Assembly: GCA_021397845.1 (NCBI GenBank)
Contig: CM038053.1
Coordinates: forward strand, 89,961,157 to 90,025,156
Length of the DNA: 64,000 nucleotides
Origin: Areca catechu
Lineage: Eukaryota; Streptophyta; Magnoliopsida; Arecales; Arecaceae
Direction: 5' to 3'
The notes under the pieces were generated by a model that was not told the DNA's origin, ran no database searches, and saw only the letters and a list, made by a program, of their open reading frames with translations. Below, in pieces: positions 11,210-23,239 of this stretch. A program made the position numbers and the translations under genes. Every line of letters begins with the position of its first letter. The stretch's first letter is position 1.

Positions 11210-11700
11210 TCAGGGCTGGAAGCTAATGTTAAATTTTCTTAGCTTCATAGCCCACTTGGCTATCCTTCTAGAAGTGTCCGAAGATCGAAGAACGGCCTTG
11301 AAAGGTTGATCAGTCAACACCACGATAGCGTGGACCTGGAAATATGGCCGTAGTCGCTTTGCTGCAATCACTAAAGAGTATATCAGCTTTTACATCCATG
11401 CATATCGCGTTTCTGTATCATGTAGGATCTTGCTGATGTAGTAGATCGACTTGTGGGACCCGTCTTCCTCCTTCCAGACAAGAACCGAGCTCACTGCATC
11501 GTCTGAAGCAGAGAGGTACAGGTAGAGGACCTAGCCTTCTTTTGGCTTGGAGAGTATTGGCGGGGTCTCCAAATGCTTCTTCAATTCCTCAAAGGCAACG
11601 CGATAGTCTTTGGACCATTCAAAGCCCTTTGATTATCGAAGTACCTTGAAGAATGGAAGACATTTCTTGGTGGACCGAGAGATAAATCTTCTTTGCGAGA
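11210..11700 (-). pseudogene. Tat ordinary RNase H domain, degenerate
   Basis: The minus strand reads LYLSASDDAVSSVLV, then KSIYYISKILHDTETRY, LIYSLVIAAKRLRPYFQ and VLTDQPFKAVL: the gypsy RNase H pattern in which a Ser stands in the xCDAS position. Stops interrupt it near 11391 and 11535. It follows RT directly. Confidence 0.7.
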
Positions 11701-11716
11701 CAATCCTCCCTGTCAA

Positions 11717-12646
11717 CTATTGGACTTCTTTTTTACAGTAGGGATGTCGCATATCCTTCAAGGCCTGGATCTTCTCGGGGTTGGCCTCAATCCCTCGTTT
11801 GGTGATAAGGAAGCCCAGGAATTTACCCGACGTGACCTCGAAGGCACACTTCGCCGGGTTTAACTTCATTTGGTAGCACCGGAGAGCGATGAATGACTCC
11901 TCCAAGTCACGGATGTGGTCTCTCCGGTGGAGACTCTTGACGATCATGTCATCAACATAGGCCTCCATATTTCTTCCCAGTTGCTTTTCAAACACCTTAT
12001 TGATGAATCTTTGAAATGTTGCTCCAGCATTCTTAAGGCCGAACAGCATCATCTTATAACAGTAGAGACCTTTGTTAGTGATGAATGTCATCTTCTCCTC
12101 ATCTTGCGGATCCATTCTGATCTGAATATAGCCAGAGAAGGCATCCATAAAGCTCAGCAACTGGTGGCCGGTGGTAGCGTCGACCAGTTGATCAATCTTT
12201 CGGAGAGGGAAGCTATTTTTTGGGCAAGCCTTGCAGATCCTCCACTTGTCGCTAGCTTTCTTCACCATTACCACATTGGCCAGCCACTCAGGATAGCGGG
12301 CCTTACTGATGAACCCTTCCTTGAGGAGCTTGCCAACCTCTTCATCAATAGCTTGCTATCTTTCGGGGGCGAAGCTCCTCCTCTTCTGTCACACAGGCTT
12401 ATACTTGGGGTTACTTCTAGCCGAAGAGTAATCAATTCGGTGGGAATCCCGGGCATGTTCGAAGCCGACCAGGCAAAAACATCGGCATTGTCCCTAAGGA
12501 AACATATCAACTTCATTCTGGTTTCCTTATCAAGGGCGCTCCCAATTTGCAGAACTCTGGAGGGATCATCCTCTTTTAAAGGTATTGGGATGGTCCTCTC
12601 CATTGGTTCAGCAAGGTTTGTGGTTGAATCCCTTGGATCTAGCTAA
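11717..12646 (-). pseudogene. Tat reverse transcriptase
   Basis: The frame at 12268-12603 holds the N-terminal part (NADVFAWSASNMPGIP); the frame at 11717-12274 holds LLSFMDAFSGYIQIRM and the catalytic AYVDDMIVKS box. The two are joined by a frame change near 12270. The palm residues are present, so the enzyme core is recognisable, but stops lie around it. Confidence 0.85.
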
Positions 12647-12966
12647 TCCGGAGTAGTCGAATCTTTGAAATGCCTGTCTTCAATCATTAGACAATGCCGT
12701 GCCATCCTCTAGTTCCCTCTAACTTCTCCAACAAGATTCCTGGTGGGGAAGCGGACTAAGAGGTATTGAGACGAGATCACGGTCTGGAACTTGTTCAAAG
12801 CAGGCCTCCCCAGAATGATGTTGTATGCAGAGGGGATCTGGACCACCGTGAAGTTGATCGGCAATATCTTTTATCGAGGCTCAGAGCTGAGGGTTACAAG
12901 CAACACTATCTCCCCTTCGGCATAAACTTGGTTGCCCCCAAAATCGGAGAGTGGTATGGGGGATCT

Positions 12967-14118
12967 TTATAGTTGATGTCTAGGCAAACACATTTTGGAG
13001 AATACATTGTACATCAAGACATCAGTCGAACTTCCATTATCAATAAGAACTCTCTGTACATCATAATTAGCCACTATGGTCGAAATTACAAGAGGGTCGT
13101 CGTGCGGGAGCCGGACTCCCGCAAGGTCATCGTCAGAGAAGAGGATGGAGTTGTTATCTTTCAGTCGCTTTGAAGCTTCATCTTCATCCCTTCTCCAGTT
13201 GGCGGGCTGGTGTATCATCCCTACACCTCTGTTGATGGGCCTTTGATTTGGCAATTCGGCCTCTTCGGGAGGTGGCTGGGGAACAGTTGCTTCCGACTGG
13301 GGTCCCTGGCGACTGATGTACAGCCCCAAGTATCCTCTCTTGATAAGATCCTCGATCGCATCCCTTAGCTTGATGCATTCTTCTATGTTGTGGCCATGGT
13401 CCCGGTGGAATCGACAGAATTTGTTCCTGTTCCTTACGGAAGAGGAGGCCTTCATGGGACGGGGCCGTTAGAGATAGTTTTCTTTTTCTATCTCCATGAG
13501 GATCTTCTCTCGAGGGAGGTTGAGGGGGGTGTATGAGTCGAATCTTCCTCCCAATGCTCTGGGGTTGGGAGGGCTTCTTCGGTAGTCTGCATATCTGCTG
13601 CCATTGTTATTGAAAGTTTGGGGGCCTTGCCTCCTGTTATTCTTCTTCTTCGAAGGGGGTTTCCATTCAATCATATGTCGATTCACCGCCTGCTCTTCAG
13701 CATCGGCATATTTCTAAGCCCTTGATAGGAGCTCAGTGTAGCTTTTGGGGAAATTCTTGTCCAGGGAAAAAGTAAGCCAGGAGGTTCGAAGCCCCTTCTT
13801 CATAGCTGCATTGGCCATGTGCTCGTGGAGATTGAGGATCTCAAGCATGGCCGCATCGAACCTGGAGATGTAATCTCTTAGGCTCTCTCCTTCATTCTGG
13901 TGAAGGAGAAAGAGTGTGTCTGTATTCCGAGGAGTCTTGTAGCAGGTCCTGAAATGCAAGACAAACAATTTTTCTAACTCTGAAAAGAAATCGATGGTAC
14001 CTAGAAGCAAGCTCGAGTACCACATTCGAGCGGACTTCTTCAAGATAGCTGGGATCGCCAAAAAGTACATCGCGTCCGAAGCTCCTTGAATCATCATATG
14101 GGATTTGAAGCTGCCCAA
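12967..14118 (-). pseudogene. Tat gag C-terminal part and protease
   Basis: A single frame from the chromovirus A junction (14118) to about 12967 is broken only by in-frame stops near 13716 and 13470. Gag continues as GSFKSHMMIQGASDAMYFLA, then a Lys/Pro-rich part, the CRFHRDHGHNIEEC zinc-type motif, and protease with VLIDNGSSTDVL (active site D-N-G). The upstream gag is at 32302-32359 and 33720-34301. Confidence 0.85.
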
Positions 14119-15732
14119 TGATGCAGAACAAAAGAGATGATGCGATGCGGAAGTAAATTAAGACTAATTCTTCTCTTTTTTTTTATATATTTTCAGAAGT
14201 CGGCTTTGACTCAAAGGAAAGTTAAACTAAATTAAAAGAAACTATATAATAATTGAAAGCACAATTCAAAGAAACTAGATTATCAGAGTAGTTCAGAATT
14301 AAAGGATCGCTGGGGGTTGAGAAACTCCCAGACCTAGGGTTTCGCTCTGAACTTTCAACAAGACAGAAATAAAGAGAAGGGAAGGGTTATGTACCAAGCA
14401 GTGATCTTCACAGAGATTGGTGGAAGGACTCTCTCGAGCAGATTGTTGGATCCTCGGATTCGGATATCTTCGCAATGGATCCTCCAATACTGGCCCTTTG
14501 GCAGAGTTGGCTTCTCCTGAACTCAGGATCTGGGAAAGAAGAAGAACAAGTTAAGGAACCAGATACTCAAAGAAAGGATTTACCAGATAAGAAGAACTTC
14601 AAAAAAATTGATGTTGCTGAAATCCTGATTCTCCTGGATGCTGATCTGACTTCCTCTGGGATTTGCTCTATATTCGAAGTAGCCGATCTGGACCTGGATG
14701 TTGGTGGTCGGCCTCTACTTGGAAGAGACGAGCCATGAGATGATGAGGTAGATTAGGGTTTGGATGATTGGTGGAATGAAGAAGATGATGGCGGCTAGGG
14801 TTTGGAATTTAAGTGGCTAACCTAAAGTTTTGGTAGGGTTTTGGGGTTGGAGATCTCACACCTCCTCAAGGTTCCTAGGGAACCCGGATTTACTCCCTCA
14901 CGGAGCTCAACACCTGAACACAAGTGCGGAAGAGACAAACACAAAGTTGCTCACAAAGAAATTGATTTCATTCATCATTTGTTTTCAAAACTTACAAGAG
15001 GGGTTTATTTTATAGGTCTTTACGAGAGGTCAGGGTTTTACATCTTCCCATATGGGACTAATAGGATGAATCTTCAAATTAGGCTTGTAGAATCAAATCC
15101 TTCTCATATGGCCGGCCAAGCACTTCCATAAGTGTTGATTGGTGGCTCCAAATGGTAAGTAGGTGGCGCCTCCTAGCCTTGCTCTTCAAGAAAATTTTTT
15201 TCCTTCCATGGCTCAACTCTTTTGGACACCTCCATTTCTTTCTCCCTAAGTCATGGCTCTTCCCAACTTTGCTTTGGTCTTTTTAGGCATGGATTGGGCA
15301 CCCCCTTGAAGTGCTCCCCAAGAAATGCCTCTTTCCTCCTTTAGCTTGGCCTTTTAAGGTATATATGGGGCGCCTCCTTGATTTTGGCTTAAAGAAAAAT
15401 TCTTGCTCCCTTGGGTGTGGGGACCAAGACATTGGGATGGAGATGTGGCGCCTCCTGGACTCTGGCGTGTGGCTGGGAGTGTGGTGCCCACTTGCTTGGG
15501 CTTGGGAGAAAATGTGGCACCCTGGAGAAGACCTAGACCACTTACTAGGACTTGTACTGAGTCAACATGACTCAACAAAATTTAAATTGCAGGGAAATAC
15601 AGACTCAAAAAAATTGATTTGACCAAGTCAACCCTTATTACAAAACTAGAAAACCCTAATTCTTCAGGCAAGGTCAATCAGAGATCCAGATGGAGCCTTG
15701 AAGTCTTCTTCTGAGTCTGGTGCCCGCACCAA
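14119..15732 (-). repeat. 3' LTR of chromovirus A (1614 bp)
   Basis: On the minus strand it begins TGGTGCGGGCACCA and ends TTCTGCATCA. It matches the A 5' LTR at 30686-32301 much better than D's LTR at both ends, including the tgatgcgatgcggaag block. The last 19 codons of pol lie inside its start. Confidence 0.93.
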
Positions 15733-17344
15733 TTCTCTCGGGGTAGGAGGAACTCGACCTTGTCGAGTATGGATCAATCTGGCTCTGGTATCTCTCCAAG
15801 AGGTCTGGGTCTAATTCTTGTAATTCTTCTCGGGAGATCCAAGAGTCAGCAGAATCTGGCCTTCCTTGCCAGCGGACCAGGTATCTTTGGTATCCTCGAT
15901 TACGAGTAGAGATAACCTGATCATCCAGGATCTTTTCAATCTGCTCTTTCCTCACAGGCCAGTTTGTTGGTGGACACGCATTGTCGGGATCACTCTCAAT
16001 AACAGGATTAGGCTCAAAAGGCTCACTAGGAATCACAGCTGGCTCTCTATAATCTACTAGGTCTGTAATGTTGAAAGTGGAGCTAATGCCTAGTTCTGAA
16101 GGCAACTCGAGCACATAGGCATTGGATCCTACTCTCTTCACTACTCTAAATGGTCCAGCTCCTCTAGCATGTAACTTTCTAACAGTTCCAGGAGGAAACT
16201 GTTCAGGCCTTAACCTAATCATTACATAGTCTCCTTCGTCAAAAGTTTTGACTCGCCTTTGAGAATCAGCCAATTTCTTATAACTTTCATTACTTAAATT
16301 TATATTGGCATGAATTTCTTTATGCAAGTCTTTTATATGCTGTGCAAAAACTTCTGCAGACTCGGAGACTCGTGTGTGGACTGGTAAAGGAGCAAGGTCA
16401 AGAGGTGTGTGAGGTTTGTAACCATGCACAATTTCAAATGGACTCTTACCTGTAAACCTATTGACTGAGTCATTGTATGCAAATTCATCTCTAGGTAAGT
16501 ACAAATCCCAGTTCCTAATGTTTTCACCAACAAGACACCTTAACAAATTGCCTAAACTACGGTTCACTACTTCGGTTTGGCCACCAGTCTGGGGATGATA
16601 GGCAGTTGAAAACTTAAGTTTTGTCCCTAACTTATGCCAAAGGGTTTTCCAGAAATAGCTGGTGAACCGGACATCCTTATATGAAACAATTGTCTTAGGT
16701 AGGCCATGGAGTCGAACTATCTCATTAAAGAACAGGGTGGCTACCTTAGACGCATCAAATGTTTGGGAACAAGGCAAGAAATAGGCCATCTTGGAAAATC
16801 GGTCGACTACAACACAGATAGAGTCATGCCTCCTCTGGGTCTTAGGAAAACCTAACACAAAGTCCATGCTCACATCTTGCCAAGGGTGATCTGGGACAAG
16901 GAGTGGGATATAAAGGCCGGTGTTCTGTTTTCGCTGTTTAGCAATAGCGCAGGTCCAACACCTAGCCACAATGTGTGCTACATCTCTTTTTATGCTAGGC
17001 CAGAAAAAGTGGTCTTCAATAGCCAGGGTGATCTTGTCTTTTCTGAAATGGCCAGCTAGACCTCCAGCATAAGTTTCCCAAATCAAAAATTCCCTAAGAG
17101 AAGTATTAGGGATGCAAAGCCTATTCTTAAAGAACAGAAAGCCATCTAAAAGGGAATAATCCTTATGATCACTAGATGGTCCCTGAGTTAGATCCTGGTA
17201 CACAATCTTAAAATCCGGACATGACTCATATTCCTTTTTGATCTGCTCAAACCCTATGACTTCAGCCCTAACAGAATTCAACAACAAAGTTCGACGACTA
17301 AGGGCATCAGCTACCTTATTTTCAGTTCCAGCCTTATGCTTCAA
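15674..17344 (-). pseudogene. Chromovirus integrase and chromodomain
   Basis: The 556-codon frame contains the end of RNase H, an HHCC zinc site (HAGGLAGHF...CWTCAIAKQ), the core with DVSMDFVLGFPKTQ and GQTEVVNRSLG, a C-terminal beta domain (RGAGPFRVVKRVG...FNITDLVDY) and a chromodomain (KILDDQVISTRNRGYQRYLV, RWQGRPDSADSWI). The second catalytic Asp is Tyr: VSYKDVRF here against VSDRDVRF in element F. This should inactivate strand transfer. The frame ends within the 3' LTR with the basic tail TRLRRRLQ. The chromodomain normally guides insertion to marked chromatin. Confidence 0.92.
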
Positions 17345-18093
17345 AACAAAAGTATAGGACTCGATATACTCTACCCACTTAGCATGCCTAGGGTTAAGCT
17401 TCTTCGGGAACTCAAGAATCTAAGAGCCTCATGGTCCGAAAATAGCACAAATTCTTGCGGTTGTAAATAATGTCTCCAGTAACGCAAAGCTTGTACTACC
17501 GCATAAAATTCTTTATCATAAGTAGAATACCTAAGCTTAGCATCATTAAGTTTTTCACTAAAGAATGCTACGGGATGGTTCTCTTGGCTTAGTTTTGAAA
17601 GGCATAACAACCCAAAAGGCATAACAACCCATTCATAGAGACCATCCTTAGTTTTGAAAGCTGTTTTCCACTCATCCCCTGGTCTAATCCTAACCTGATG
17701 ATAGCCGCTCTTGAGATCAATTTTAGAAAAAAACATGGCACCAGCCATCATATCTATCATATCATCTAATCTAGGGATGGGGTACCTATACTTGATTGTG
17801 ATTTTGTTGATGGCACGACTATCAACACACATCCTCCGCGTGCCATCCTTCTTCGGGGTCAGAAGTGCAGGGACTGCACAAGGGCTAAGACTCTCTCTAA
17901 TGAACCCCTTCCTCAACAATTCTCCAACCTGCTTTTGCAGTTCTTTATGCTTAGATGGATTCATCCTATAATGGGGCAAGTTGGGTAAAGTAGCTCCTGG
18001 GACTAAATCTATGGATTGCTGAATATCCCTAAGAGGTGGAAGGTGGTCTGGCAGATCCTCGGTCTGGCAGATCCTCGGGAAAAACAACCTCAA
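17345..18093 (-). pseudogene. Chromovirus RT/RNase H with catalytic region deleted
   Basis: RT reads to WVVMPFGL and then jumps to SQENHPVAFFSEKLNDAK of RNase H. Compared with element F, about 550 bp including the YFDD box is missing. The scar at about 17586-17625 carries filler copied from next to it: agttttgaaag resembles 17648-17660, and ggcataacaaccca occurs twice. Another frame break separates RNase H from integrase near 17350-17400. The encoded enzyme cannot polymerise DNA. Confidence 0.9.
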
Positions 18094-19249
18094 ATTCTTC
18101 TAATAAAGGCTTAACCTCATGAGGAGGCTCTGGGGGTGTAGGAGTCCTAAGTTCCTTAGCAGTCAACATCCAAATAGGTGAACCACTATGAATTTCTTGT
18201 TCTAGATCCTTAGCACTAATTAGGTTCACCCCAGTCTTCATCTCTCTGACCTTATTGGGTCCTTTAGCTACCTTGTCCTTAGGAGGGACTGAATGGATTG
18301 TGATTTTCTTCCCATTAAAACTAAAGACACAGGTGTAGGATTTTCCTAAGAGGGTGGCATCATGATCATATAACCAAGGTCTTCCAAGAATTATGCTGCT
18401 CACCTCCATGGGCAAGACATCACACCAAATCTTCTCTTGATAGGATTGCATTTGGATTTGGACCTGATATCTAGACTGGATGGGTGTAGAGGTAGAGTCT
18501 ACCCAAGAAACCTTATAGGGGTTGGGGTGGGGGACAGGAGTTAAGCCTAACATCTTGACAGTGCTAGCAGAAATGGCATTCACATAGCTCCCACTATCTA
18601 TGATGATTTTACATACCTTATCCCCTAGTTTAAGGAAAGTCTGTAGGATGTTAGTCCTACGCCAATCTTCCTGAACTTTAGTCTGGGACAGGATGCATCT
18701 CACAACCCCTAATTGGTCAGACTCTGTGGATTCTTCCTCTCCTTCATACTCATCGACCAAATTCATTCCGGCCTCATAAACTACTTCTTCAAACTCTTCA
18801 TTGGGCTCAGAATTCTCTTCTCCTCCCTCTTCTATATAAAGGGATCTACGAGGGCACTGGCTAGAAACATGACCTACCTTATGGCACTTAAAACAAGCTA
18901 TGGTTGTGCACTGGTTGGAGATATGACCGGGCTTCTGACACTTAAAATAGATGATACAAGGGATTCTCTGGGTGTCTGGTGCCTTACCTTTGTCCATGGG
19001 CCTAGGGGTGGGAATACCCTGATTAGGCTTGCTAGGGGTAACCTGGCTAGGTCCATTTCTTGGGATTGGGGCACTAACCCTAGAAGGCATGGGTCCTCTC
19101 TGAAACTTCTCAGTGTTCAGTGCAATCTGATATGCTTGCTCTAGGTCAGTAATCTCTCTCAGAAATAACTCTCTCTTAATATCTTCTCTAAGTCCAGCCC
19201 TAAATCTAGACAAAGTGACCTCATGGGCTTCACTCACATCACATCTCAT
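18029..19249 (-). pseudogene. Chromovirus gag C-terminal part, protease and start of RT
   Basis: The 406-codon frame shows two zinc knuckles (YFKCQKPGHISNQC and CFKCHKVGHVSSQC), an acidic stretch, protease with IIIDSGSYVNAIS, and the approach to RT. The first Cys of knuckle 1 is Tyr. A 16-bp tandem duplication (tctggcagatcctcgg, about 18048-18079) shifts the frame into RT; element F has one copy there. Confidence 0.9.
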
Positions 19250-19333
19250 CAGGTACTCATCAAAGGTGGTTATGTAGTCTGATACAGATCGGTTCCCTTA
19301 TTTCAAAGTCTGCCATTGGTCTAACAGATTTTG

Positions 19334-19944
19334 CTAGTATGAAATGGGTAGGTACTTGTCTCTAAGCTTCTCTTTCATACCCTGCCAAGTGGTTATGGGC
19401 TCTACATTTCGTCTTCTAGTGGTCAGCTCAATGTTCCCCCAGTATAACCTAGCTTGACGTACTAACTTCATCTTGGCAAACTTGAACTTTCTTTCCTCAG
19501 ACATGGCATACCACTCAAAGTACTGGTCCATCTCAACCTCCCAATCAGAATACACCTTAGGGTTTAAGCTACCATCAAAAGTGGATGCATCTAATTTGAT
19601 GTTCCGAATGAACCTATCATCTCTATCTTCAGGTTCTGGGTCAGGCCTCCTATGATTAGGTTCAGGATCTCTGTATAAAGGTCTTCTAGGCTCTTGGTGT
19701 GGGTGAGGTTGATGCACATTAAAATCTGGGTCAGGAGTCCAATTCTGATGCCTAGGTTTCTCAAGTACTTGGACTCGATCCCTAAGCTGGGAAAAATCCT
19801 CATGGACTTGTTCTTTAAACTGGGCAACAGTGGTAGTCACATCCTGACTCAATTTGTTCATACTCTCAGAAGAGCTCTAACCATGGCCTATAAATCAGGT
19901 TGGGTTTGACCAGGTTGGTAGGGCACTCCATTCCGGGTAGACAT
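19334..19944 (-). pseudogene. Chromovirus gag N-terminal part
   Basis: The start ATG at 19944 gives MSTRNGVPYQPGQTQPDL, followed by a TAG where F has a Glu codon and a one-base loss before MNKLSQDV. The body has a coiled-coil-like part, a Pro/Arg-rich part and the conserved capsid region (TFDGSLNPKVYSDWEVEMDQ). Two further C-to-T stops (near 19335 and 19299) separate it from the next frame. Confidence 0.85.
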
Positions 19945-20829
19945 GATGCAAGCAAACACACAAAATGAGAATCAACTGAATGACTACGAGCTAACTAGAC
20001 CTAGAGCCCAAACTAGATGCCCAATCAGAGTGGCAAGCTAGCCTGTAGTAACTCGGGACTCAGCCAGGCAGGTTTATGGGGAGTGTTAGGTCCCTAGATG
20101 CCAATCCTAGACACCAATCAGTGATTGGCCAGGTAGGCGGACCAGCACACAAGCCCTTCGGGACAGAATCCCTGAACCACCATTCTAGACACTGAGTACA
20201 AAGCACACACAGAGTAACCAGACAAACTTACTCAACACTAGCCTTGACCCGACTTGTTGATGTCCCTAGCCCACTAGGGCAAATTAGGTCTAATTAATTT
20301 TAAAATTAAAGGCTTATGTTCGAATGAGTGGGTGATGGTTTTGGGCTAAGGAGAGGTTATCAACTCCTCCCCTTATCTTAGATGCTCAAATACCCTTAAG
20401 ATGAATTAAGAGATGATCACTCAAAAATAATTGAAGTGCAGAAACACAAAAATAGAGTTGCAGTAATTTAACTCTCAGAAATTTCAAGGAAATCAATAAA
20501 TCACAAAAAAATTATATAAAATAGATTCAATTATACTGGTTCCAGTAAAATAAAAATCATTGAATTTGAAGTTACCTGCATTGAGAAACAATTCTTGCAA
20601 CAGGATAGTTACGGACTGAAAATAAAGTACTTCCCCGTTTACAATTCCTGCTACGAAGTTGTAACCCAACGGATCCCCTACACGCCCTAGGAACACCCCG
20701 TGGAATGGGAAGAGGAGGTTTGCACCTCGTTTCATTCCTAGGACCGGACATCCTGGGGAGTCTACTTCGAGCAGAGAAAGTAAAAAGAGAGAGACTCAAG
20801 CAAGCAATCAAAACAGAAACCCTAGACAG
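19945..20829 (-). other. Leader of chromovirus D
   Basis: No ORF. It is closely similar to the leaders of B (23240-24122), A (29785-30668) and F (56334-57218), including the ggtggtccgcctacctggcc-like and ctcctccccttatctta-like segments, so it is an untranslated region conserved across the family. Confidence 0.75.
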
Positions 20830-20842
20830 GGCTCTGATACCA
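20830..20842 (-). other. Primer-binding site of chromovirus D
   Basis: The complement reads TGGTATCAGAGCC, four bases from the LTR end (TCATTTTTGG context), for initiator tRNA-Met. Confidence 0.9.
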
Positions 20843-20846
20843 AAAA

Positions 20847-21441
20847 TGATGCAGAACAAAGAACAAAGAAGCGTATGCAGAAGTAAAATTAAGATTAATT
20901 CTTTTTTTTCTTTTTTTTTTTTTTTTATATTTCAGAAATTGGCTTTGACTCAAAGTAAAGTTAAACTAAGTTGATGGAAACTAGGTAAGGATTGAAAGCA
21001 CAATTTAGAAGAAGCTAAGTTATCAGAGTAGTTTAGAAGTAACGGATCGCTGGGGGTTGAGAAACTCCCAGACCTAGGGTTTCGGTCTGAACTTTCAACA
21101 GGACAGAAATAAAGAGAAGAGATGGGTTACCAACCAGACAGTGATCTTCACAGAATTTGGGTAGAAGAACTCTCTCGAGCAGATTGTTGGATCCTCGGAT
21201 TCAGCTATCTTCGCAATGGATCCTCCAATACTGGTCTCGTGGCTGGGTTGGCTTCTCCTGAACTCAAGATCTAGGAAGAAGAAAAACAAGTGATGGATTC
21301 AGATTCTCAAGGAAGGACTTACCAGTTCGAAGAACTTGAAGGCTGATGTCGCTGAGATCCGAATTCTCTTGAAGGCTGATTCAACTCCCTCTAGAAAGAG
21401 CTATGGATCTGAAGTATCTGGACTGGAGCTGGATGCTGGTG
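20847..21441 (-). repeat. 5' LTR of chromovirus D, portion next to its PBS
   Basis: It starts tgatgcagaacaaagaac on the plus strand and is interrupted at 21441 by element B. The last five bases, tggtg (21437-21441), are one TSD copy. The remainder of this LTR is at 28473-29503; together they give about 1.63 kb. Confidence 0.9.
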
Positions 21442-23222
21442 TGGTGCGGGCACCAGACTCAGAAGAAGACTTCAGAGCTCCATCTGGATCTCTGATTAAC
21501 CTTGCCCAAAGAATTAGGGTTTTTTTTTGGCTTGTAATAAGGGTTGACTGGATCAACTCAATTTTAGCTTGAGTCTATATTACCTGCATTTTATTTTGTT
21601 GAGTCATGTTGACTCAGTAGTGGACTAGGGCTTCAACCTGGGGTGTTACATTTTCTCCCAAGGCCAAGCAAGTGGGTGCCACACTCCCAACCACACTCCC
21701 AGCCACACTCCCAGCCATACGCCTGAGTCCAGGGGGCGCCACATCTCCATCCAGCAGCCTTTAGTCCCCACACCACAGATAGCAGCTCCCTTCTCTCATG
21801 CGCCAATTGAGGAGAAATCCACCAGGGGTCCACAAATCAAGGGGGCGGCTCAAGACTTTCCCAAAAGAACCAAACTATGAAAGGGAAGAAATTCTCTTGG
21901 AGAGAACTTCAAGGAGGCGCCCATTACCTGCCAGAAATATTCAAAACAAAGTTAGAAAGAGCCATAACTTGGGGAGAAAGAAAATGAGGTATCCAAAAAG
22001 GGTTGAGCCATGGAAGGAAGGAGATTTCTCTTGAAGAGAAAGGTTAGGAGGCGCCCTAATCATTCCAACTAAAGCCAGATATAAAAGGAAACAAATTTTC
22101 TCTTGGAGGGCAAGGTTAAGAGGCGCCCAAACACTTCCAGATAAGGCCAAGCATAGAAGGAAAAAAATATTTTCTTGAAGAACCAAGCATGGAGGCGCCA
22201 TCTACCTTCCTTTTATAACCCAAATCAATTTTTTTTTGGAACCTTGGCCGGCCATATGTGTATGGATTATCCTGATTTGTAGATCCCCTCCTTTAGTCCC
22301 ACATGGGAAGATGTAAAACCCTACTCTCTTGTAAAGTCCTATAAATTAAACCCCTCTTGTAAGTTTAAATCAAAAAGATGAATGAAACCAAATTTTTTTT
22401 CTGAGCAAATTTTGTGTTTTCTCTCTTCCGCACTTGCATCCAGGTGTTGAGCTCCGTGAGGGAGTAAATCCAGGTTCCCCAGGAACTTTGAGGAGGTGTG
22501 AGATCTCCAAAACCCAAACCCTAGGTTAGCCACTCCACTCCCAAACCCTAGCCGCCATCACCCTTCACTTTCCACCAAGCCCTAGTCTATTCCACTTCTC
22601 ACGGCCACCCTCTCCAAGTCCAGGTCGGCCACCAGCATCCAGCTCCAGTCCAGATACTTCAGATCTACAGCAATTCTAAGAGAAAGTCAGATCGGCCTCC
22701 AGGAGAATCCTGATTTCAGCAACTTCAGCTTTCAAGTTCTTCAACCTGGTAAATCTTTTCTTGAGTATCTGAATTCCATCACTTGTTCCTCTTCTTTCCC
22801 AGATCTTGAGTCCAGGAGAAGCCGACCAAACCACAAGATCAGTATTGGAGGATCCATTGCAAAGATAGCGACTCCGAGGATCCCACAATCTGCTCGAGAG
22901 AGTTCTTCCACCAAAATCCTGAGAAGATCACTGTCTGGTTAGTAAACCATCTCTCCTCTCTATTTCTGTTATGTTGAAAGTTCAGAGCGAAACCCTAGGT
23001 CTGGGAGTTTCTCAACCCCCAGCGATCCGTTACTTCTGAACTACTCTGATAATTTAGTTTCATCTAAATTATGCTTTCAATCCTTACCTAGTTTCCTTCA
23101 ACTTAGTTTAGCTTTACTTTGAGTCAAGCCAATTTCTGAAATATTAAAAAAAAAAAAAAAAAAAAAAAATTTAATCTTAAATTTACTTCCGCATACGCTT
23201 CCTTGTTCTTTGTCCTGCATCA
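21442..23222 (+). repeat. 5' LTR of element B (1781 bp)
   Basis: It begins TGGTGCGGGCACCA, an inverted repeat in itself, and ends TGCATCA. Three tandem ccacactcccagc-type units lie near 21688-21720, and a long A run lies at about 23146-23169 shortly before the end. Confidence 0.93.
22340..22348 (+). promoter_or_regulatory. TATA box in B LTR
   Basis: TATAAATTA in the context gtcctataaattaaac. Related elements keep a TATA motif at the equivalent place (minus-strand TATAAAATAAA at 31573-31583 in A), which supports it as the LTR promoter. Confidence 0.6.
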
Positions 23223-23226
23223 TTTT

Positions 23227-23239
23227 TGGTATCAGAGCC
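23227..23239 (+). other. Primer-binding site of element B
   Basis: TGGTATCAGAGCC, four bases after the LTR, complementary to initiator tRNA-Met. Confidence 0.92.

Noticed and set aside
23146..23170. Poly(A) tail of a processed retrocopy
   Set aside because: It is an A run inside the LTR of element B, present in shorter form in the 3' LTR, and not the end of a retrocopy.
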